Of a DNA stretch of 64,000 nt, positions 59,186 through 64,000 are shown piece by piece (the stretch's first letter is position 1; each line of letters starts with the position of its first letter). The notes below the pieces were generated by a model that saw nothing but the letters and a program-made list of their open reading frames with translations, searched no databases and was not told the origin of the DNA. Both the position numbers and the translations under genes were made by a program. This stretch comes from Eudorina sp. 2006-703-Eu-15 (Eukaryota; Chlorophyta; Chlorophyceae; Chlamydomonadales; Volvocaceae): the NCBI GenBank assembly GCA_003117195.1, contig BDSI01000048.1, positions 248,001-312,000 of the forward strand. The letters run 5' to 3'.

Positions 59186-60960
59186 ATGGCCGGAACCAGC
59201 TCGACTAGTCCAACTGCGGTCGCGGCCGCGAGCTCCCCCTGGGCTGCCGTCCCGGATGAGGAGCTCATTCGCCAGCTGGTGTGTGGAATGCTGAGCCAGG
59301 TAGGCGGGATCGCTGCGACCGAGGGCTGCCTTGGCCTTGGCCTTGCATGGGTGCTGCAGGATTGTCCCAGATGACTCCGTTTCACAAGACGACAAGACGA
59401 GTGATTGCTCAGCAAGCTTGCAGAATGCGATGCAACGACTTGATATGAAATGGCGCAATTTAGTTCCTTGGGGTCTGCCCCTGGGGTGTTCTCCACCCGC
59501 TGCCCCCTTGGCACTCGTCTCGCGAGGTAGCCCGCTGCGCGGCTGGAGTGCGAGGGACTGTTTGCCCAGCTGCCGCACCACAGGCGCCGTTTGAGCCCCG
59601 CGTGCTTCTGCTGCTGAAGATAATGATAACGACAGTGAAAGTGGCCAATTGAATGTTACAGCGGACGGAAGAATGCGGACCCCCAAAAAGCGGACCCCCA
59701 AAAAGCGGACCCCCAAAAAGCGGACCCCCAAAAAGCGGACCCCAAAAAGCGGACTCCCAAAAAGCGGACTCCCAAAAAGCGGAACCCCAAAAAGCGGAAC
59801 CCCAAAAAGCGGAACCCCAAAAAGCGGAACCCCAAGGCACCACCCATCTCTGGTGCCTATCAGGAGTTTCAGGACCGTCCACACACCACACACATGCGCG
59901 CGCGGACATTCAACCAGCGCGCATCGCCAACCCCCGCGCGGCCCCTCAGGACCCCCGCCAGCTGCGCGCCACCGTAGCGCGGCACTACACCCCCGGAGTC
60001 GTGCTGTACCACTACCTCACCACGGCCTCCTCCGCCTTGGACCTGTACCGGATTTACCGCTCCTACACCTTCGGCTTCCGCTCCCGGCCCGTAATACGAG
60101 ACATCATCATCGATACCCGTCCCCGCAAACCACACCTTCCCTGCCATGAGCACTGTGGCATCGGCGGCGGTGCCGCCGTCGCCACCGCCGCCGCGGCGCC
60201 GCCGGAGGGCTGCATGTCGGCGGCGGTGTGGCTTGACCAGCACGTCCAGCCCAAGGGCTGGCCCCTGCCGCTGCCGGAGGCGGTGATCCCGACAATCGTG
60301 CTGCTCAAGTTTCGGCCCTGCCCCGAGACCGGCAGGCCGCTGGTGTACGAGCAATACGACCATGTAAGCCTGTACGGCTTTGTCTGGAGCTTCGGCGCGC
60401 CGACGCTATGGCTGTTTGAGCGCGTGCTCAAGCCGGCTGTCCTGTACGGCATGGGCGCGGTGGCGTACGGCCTGGATTACATGGAGGAATCCTGGCGGTT
60501 CGTGAAGCAGCAGGTGCTCAACATACCGCCCGAAGGGGGCGACAATGCAGGCGACAAAGTCGGTGGCAAGGTCGGTGGCAAGGCGGGCGGCGGCGTGGAG
60601 AGCTACGGAGCCGGGGGCGGCAGCGGCGCTGCCTGCGACGAGCGGCGCTGTGGCGGGACCAAGGAGCTGCCGGGAGAGGTTGACCACGGAGCGACCGGTG
60701 AGCACACAACACGACGCCGTCCGGCGCCCGTTGCTTCAAAAAGCCCTAGACTCCGTCAGCGGCGCCGTTTTCGCAGTGTACTGCAATGGCCACGTGAATC
60801 GGTCTGAATAATGTGCCACAACCCACAAGCGACTGTCACGCACGCGTCAAACGGATGCTGCCCGCGCGTTGCTGTCCCTTCTGCTGCCCCGCCCTTCGCA
60901 GGCTACGGTCTGGCCGGGAAGCAATTGGACGGCAGCACCCTGATGTCGACACCCGCGTAG
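59186..60960 (+). CDS. SnoaL/NTF2-like protein of unknown function, copy A
   Basis: Three exons, 59186-59299, 59950-60697 and 60902-60960, give 306 residues with consistent phases (0, then 1). After a 38-residue leader ending in LVCGMLSQ, the region RATVARHYTP...DLYRIYRSYTFGFRSRPVIRDIIID and then VIPTIVLLKFRPCPETGRPLVYEQYDHVSLYGF have the look of a SnoaL/NTF2-like alpha+beta barrel. An amphipathic helical tail follows (LWLFERVLKPAVLYGMGAVAYGLDYMEESW), then a Gly/Lys-rich low-complexity stretch and a short last exon ending STLMSTPA. Family and fold are judged by eye. No catalytic residues can be assigned and no signal peptide is seen. A paralogue follows at 61734. Intron 1 carries a 15-bp minisatellite. 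Confidence 0.75.
59670..59836. repeat. 15-bp minisatellite in intron 1 of copy A
   Basis: About eleven copies of a 15-bp unit (CGGACCCCCAAAAAG and variants with CGGACT or CGGAAC) lie wholly inside the intron 59300-59949. The phase-neutral length gives spurious RTPKK-repeat open frames. Immediately to the left, 59651-59666 (GAATGTTACAGCGGAC) equals the reverse complement of the LINE 3' terminus. Confidence 0.93.
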
Positions 60961-61733
60961 TTGTCGGCGAAAAGCGATCGCTGTCTCGAAATCATCAGTG
61001 TGCTCAAGGGGCTGGTGCCAGGGGCTCGTGGCTCGGGCCAGCCCCGACGCGAACTGCTAAGAGCCATCCATGTCATTGGATCGGGCATCGGGCGGATGTG
61101 TTTATTACTCTGTTTGTTGTACGACGGAGGCCGACCGTGTCGTACATGGTCTGCGGGACGCGAGGTGCGCGGCGTCGGCTAAGGCGGGGATTGCAGATTC
61201 GTGTATCGGTGCCGCGCGTCGGGCGGCGTTATGCAGTTATCGTTATCTACCTGCATGGAGTGTGTAAGAGCCGGATGGTGGCCAACGGAAGCTTACCAGT
61301 CTGTCTGAAAATTTCGTTTGTGCTCATTTCGCAAGCCGCTAATGACACCGACCAGCATATGGCCGCCCGGCAGCCTCCGCACGGGTAGCCGCCATACGGG
61401 CTACAGCACCAAGCAAGGGGCACACCGCGTTGCGCCTTGTGCGTGAGGGTTAATTGCATATCCCCGGTGTACGTTTTCTCTGTCATATTCCACATTTTCT
61501 CATATTCATGGGTCACTACAGAGGCTCGCCGTGATCTCAACAGTCTCCAGCTTGCCCAAGGACCCACGGGTCGTGCAGGTGCTGCCGTTAGAAACTTTAC
61601 TTCTGCCGCTCAGGGACTTGATTTCCGTGGGTTTTCATTTCCGCCAACGCACGCAGTTCAAGCATATCTCAGCCAATCTCACCGACATACCTTCAGGAGT
61701 AGCTGCAGCGGACAGATAAGATTATTGGCGCCG
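60961..61733. other. Spacer between the two NTF2-like paralogues
   Basis: No gene recognised. A TGTAA at 61263-61267, about 300 bases after the stop of copy A, could be its polyadenylation signal. The promoter of copy B should lie to the right. Confidence 0.45.
61263..61267 (+). terminator. Possible TGTAA polyadenylation signal of copy A
   Basis: The volvocine-type signal TGTAA lies about 300 bases downstream of the TAG of copy A. Plausible by position only. Confidence 0.3.
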
Positions 61734-64000
61734 ATGCCGTCGTCCGACACGCAGCCAGCAGCTGCCTCTGAGCCGGCCGGACCCCAGTCCTTCACCGATC
61801 TACCGCCGGCAGAACGACTTTCAGACGAGTTCCTGCTGGGCTTGCTCAGCGGCTTGCTCAGCCAGGTGAAGCCGGGCGCCTGGCTTCGCCCCTGTCCCGC
61901 GCTAGCTCGCCCGCTTGCCGAGAGCCGGAACGCCACAGCGACATGCGCTGTATCGGTACTGGTGCACAGACCAGCACCTAACAGGCCAGCACCTAACAAA
62001 ACCTTACCGGCGGGGCGGGCGGGCGCCTGGAGCCAATGACAATATACGGTACAACCCATTTACGGGCACGCGTTTGCCTCGCCACCATTCGGTCAGCGTC
62101 GGTAGCTTCGAAGCAAGTACATACCCTAGTGTGCTGGGATGTGACGTGTCGCCAGAGCGCGTGTGTCAGTCGAATTCGCGGTGTACTCAACTCGTCGGCG
62201 GCCCCCACCGACCGACCCGCGGGTCCCCGACAGGACCCCGACCGCATCCGCCGAACCATCCACCGCCACTTCGCGCCCGACGCGCTGCTGGTTCACACTC
62301 TGGCACGCGCGGAAGGTGCTGCCGACCTGTACCGCATGTTTCGGGCCTACACCGCCGCGTTCATCGTGCACCCGATTGTTCGGGAGATTGTCATCGACCT
62401 CAGGTAGGATAGGTCAGGCCGTCCGGCAAATCTGGGCGTGGGCATTGCAGCTGCAACTCCATCCGACAATGAAACGCACTAAAAAACGACTCGGCTGAGA
62501 CCGACGCCGTGTGAATGGGTTCCCATTGCACCTATACGGGATACGGTAACGAGATCACAGCAGAGCCCATTCCTGCAGGCCGCGGCGTGCAGGCGTGAAC
62601 CACGGGACGCGCTTCACTTGCGCCCCTGTCTCGAATGCAGGCAGGGATGCGATAGCCTGGTGCCGCCGCGCTGCTGGCCCACGCACAGCAGTGTCCTTCT
62701 CGTTGCCATGTCCTCCCGGTTGACTCTTGCCTGCCCGGGGGCCCGGGAGGTGATCCGCAGGCCCCGTACGACTCGCAGCGAGCCCAGGGGCGACGTGGCG
62801 GCGGGCGCACCTCCGCCCTCCGGCGCGGGCTGCGCCGTGCTGTGGACCGACCAGCACGGTGCGTTGGAAGAGTCGTTGGCGATCCGGCCCGGTGCTTTGC
62901 ATCCGTTGACCATCCGGCACGGCTACCGGTACTGGCGGAACCACAGCGCTCTAGTTGTTTACCGGCACACGTTTCATTCAGTGCACAGAACGGCAAGCAG
63001 CCCTGTTGTCTACCTCCGGAAGGCGTTGCCATGCGGGAGCGGGGGCTGCGCGGCCAGCGCCACCTCCCGGGTTGCGTGACACCAGGTCGCTTGCGACGTC
63101 ATCCATGACCCGTACATGAGAGAGGGACACGCAGGTGAACGGAGGCTGAGAGCGCACGGTAATAATGCACGGCGACATCAGCACCGTATGCTGCCCACGC
63201 AGCGGTTCGCGTCGGTTTGCGTCAACGCGTCGCGCTGCTTCTCGGTCGCGCAAATGCGACCGGGTCCACTGTACGATTATCGAAACCTACCTCAAAACGT
63301 CAAAGGTCACGATCAATGTGAATCGACGTCCTCGGATCGTTCCTTTCCTCCTTAATGATGGCGTTGACAGCAACCAACCCTCATCGATCCCCGGCTTGCG
63401 CTCCTCGCACAGTCTGGCTGCGCGCTCTGCCCTTCCTGTCCGGCGGGGTGTACCCGACGGTGACGTTCCTCAAGTTCAAGCCATGTCCCAAGACGGGCCA
63501 GCCCCTGGTGTACGAGCTGTACGACCATGTCAGCCGGGACGCGTACGTCATATCTCTGGGCGGCATCGCGAGGTAAGGCCGCCCGCGGAGCCACGGGCCG
63601 CCGCGACCCGCCTGCGTGAGGCTGAAGGATCTTGCGTGACTCACCGGGTTCGACACTGGCAGTGGCACTTGAACTCTTGAAGTTGTCGGTCTTTGTCTAG
63701 CCGAGCCGGGTCTTTGGGGATTCCGTGCGGGATCTCTCTTCGCAGGCTCCTTCAGCAGGTGCGGTGGCTCCCACTGTTCTTGCATCTTATCCGTAGTGAA
63801 AGGCGAACCCTTAGTCCCGAATCGGCTGCTCCAACCGTATGCCATTATCACCGCTGTCCTGGACCCGACGCGCCTTCCCGCGGGGGGACCTCTCCCTGTG
63901 TAGCTGGATGCACCAGCACCTGCTGCAGCCGATGGGCCGCTTCACGGCGGTGCTCCTGGCCGATGCTTTCGATTGGCTTGATGCCGCCTGGGCGCGTCTC
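61734..64000 (+). CDS. SnoaL/NTF2-like protein of unknown function, copy B (partial at window end)
   Basis: Exons 61734-61865, 62234-62403, 62779-62858, 63413-63572 and 63904 to beyond 64000 join in phase (0, 2, 1, 2). The product mirrors copy A: a leader ending GLLSGLLSQ (compare LVCGMLSQ), then RRTIHRHFAP...DLYRMFRAYTAAFIVHPIVREIVIDL, then DQHV, YPTVTFLKFKPCPKTGQPLVYELYDHVS, then the helical SWMHQHLLQPMGRF...AFDWLDAAW. Both first introns follow the terminal SQ codons of exon 1 at phase 0, so the genes are tandem duplicates. Copy B has three introns in the part that copy A encodes as one exon. The C-terminus lies outside the window. Function unknown. Confidence 0.72.

Noticed and set aside
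59649..60149. Open frames of RTPKK/KSGTP repeats and the minus-strand FLGVR repeats
   Set aside because: They are produced by the intronic 15-bp minisatellite.

Overview
The window looks like nuclear DNA of a volvocine green alga (Volvox/Gonium/Chlamydomonas relatives). Every recognisable gene is split by short GT-AG introns, and base composition is GC-rich with simple-sequence introns (TACC, GCAT and GT runs). The central cluster encodes gametolysin-type extracellular-matrix metalloproteases with SPPP linkers, a hallmark of this group. I cannot name the species. All gene models below were built by hand from splice sites and phase continuity; nothing was checked against transcripts or databases.

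Layout. 1-4207: a 28-bp minisatellite running in from outside the window. 4208-9345: mostly gene-free, with a 5'-truncated LINE copy (7489-8067) flanked by an 8-bp target duplication. 9346-17625: a 17-exon CobW/COG0523 GTPase metallochaperone gene. Its histidine-rich metal-binding region is built from four consecutive exons, and its intron 15 carries an antisense LINE insertion with a 10-bp target duplication. 17626-20271: intergenic.

20272-49850: three tandem, same-strand paralogues of peptidase family M11 (ends at 25224, 37201 and 49850). Each has a signal-peptide exon, an N-terminal domain exon, a catalytic core with QEXXHxxGxxH in place of the usual HEXXH, a proline-rich linker, and three or four six-cysteine modules, one per exon. 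The spacers hold a LINE 3' fragment, two hAT-like non-autonomous transposons with 8-bp target duplications (27689-27924 and 28304-29136), an inverted-repeat element and a longer 5'-truncated LINE (about 40438-43190).

49851-52507 is gene-poor. About 52508-58664 is a many-exon gene for a large helical (HEAT/ARM-like), low-complexity-rich protein that I do not recognise; a 250-bp (CCTA)n tract lies in one of its introns. 59186-60960 and 61734-64000+ are two tandem paralogues of a small protein with an apparent SnoaL/NTF2-like fold; the second runs off the window.

The most interesting content is the QEXXH protease cluster, with its split active-site codon, exon homogenisation and exon-encoded module repeats. 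Next are the exon-duplicated His/Cys metal-binding region of the CobW protein and the unrecognised NTF2-like gene pair. The proteases are presumably secreted to remodel the cell wall or extracellular matrix. The CobW protein would act inside the cell in metal delivery. No functional link between the two is shown by the sequence.
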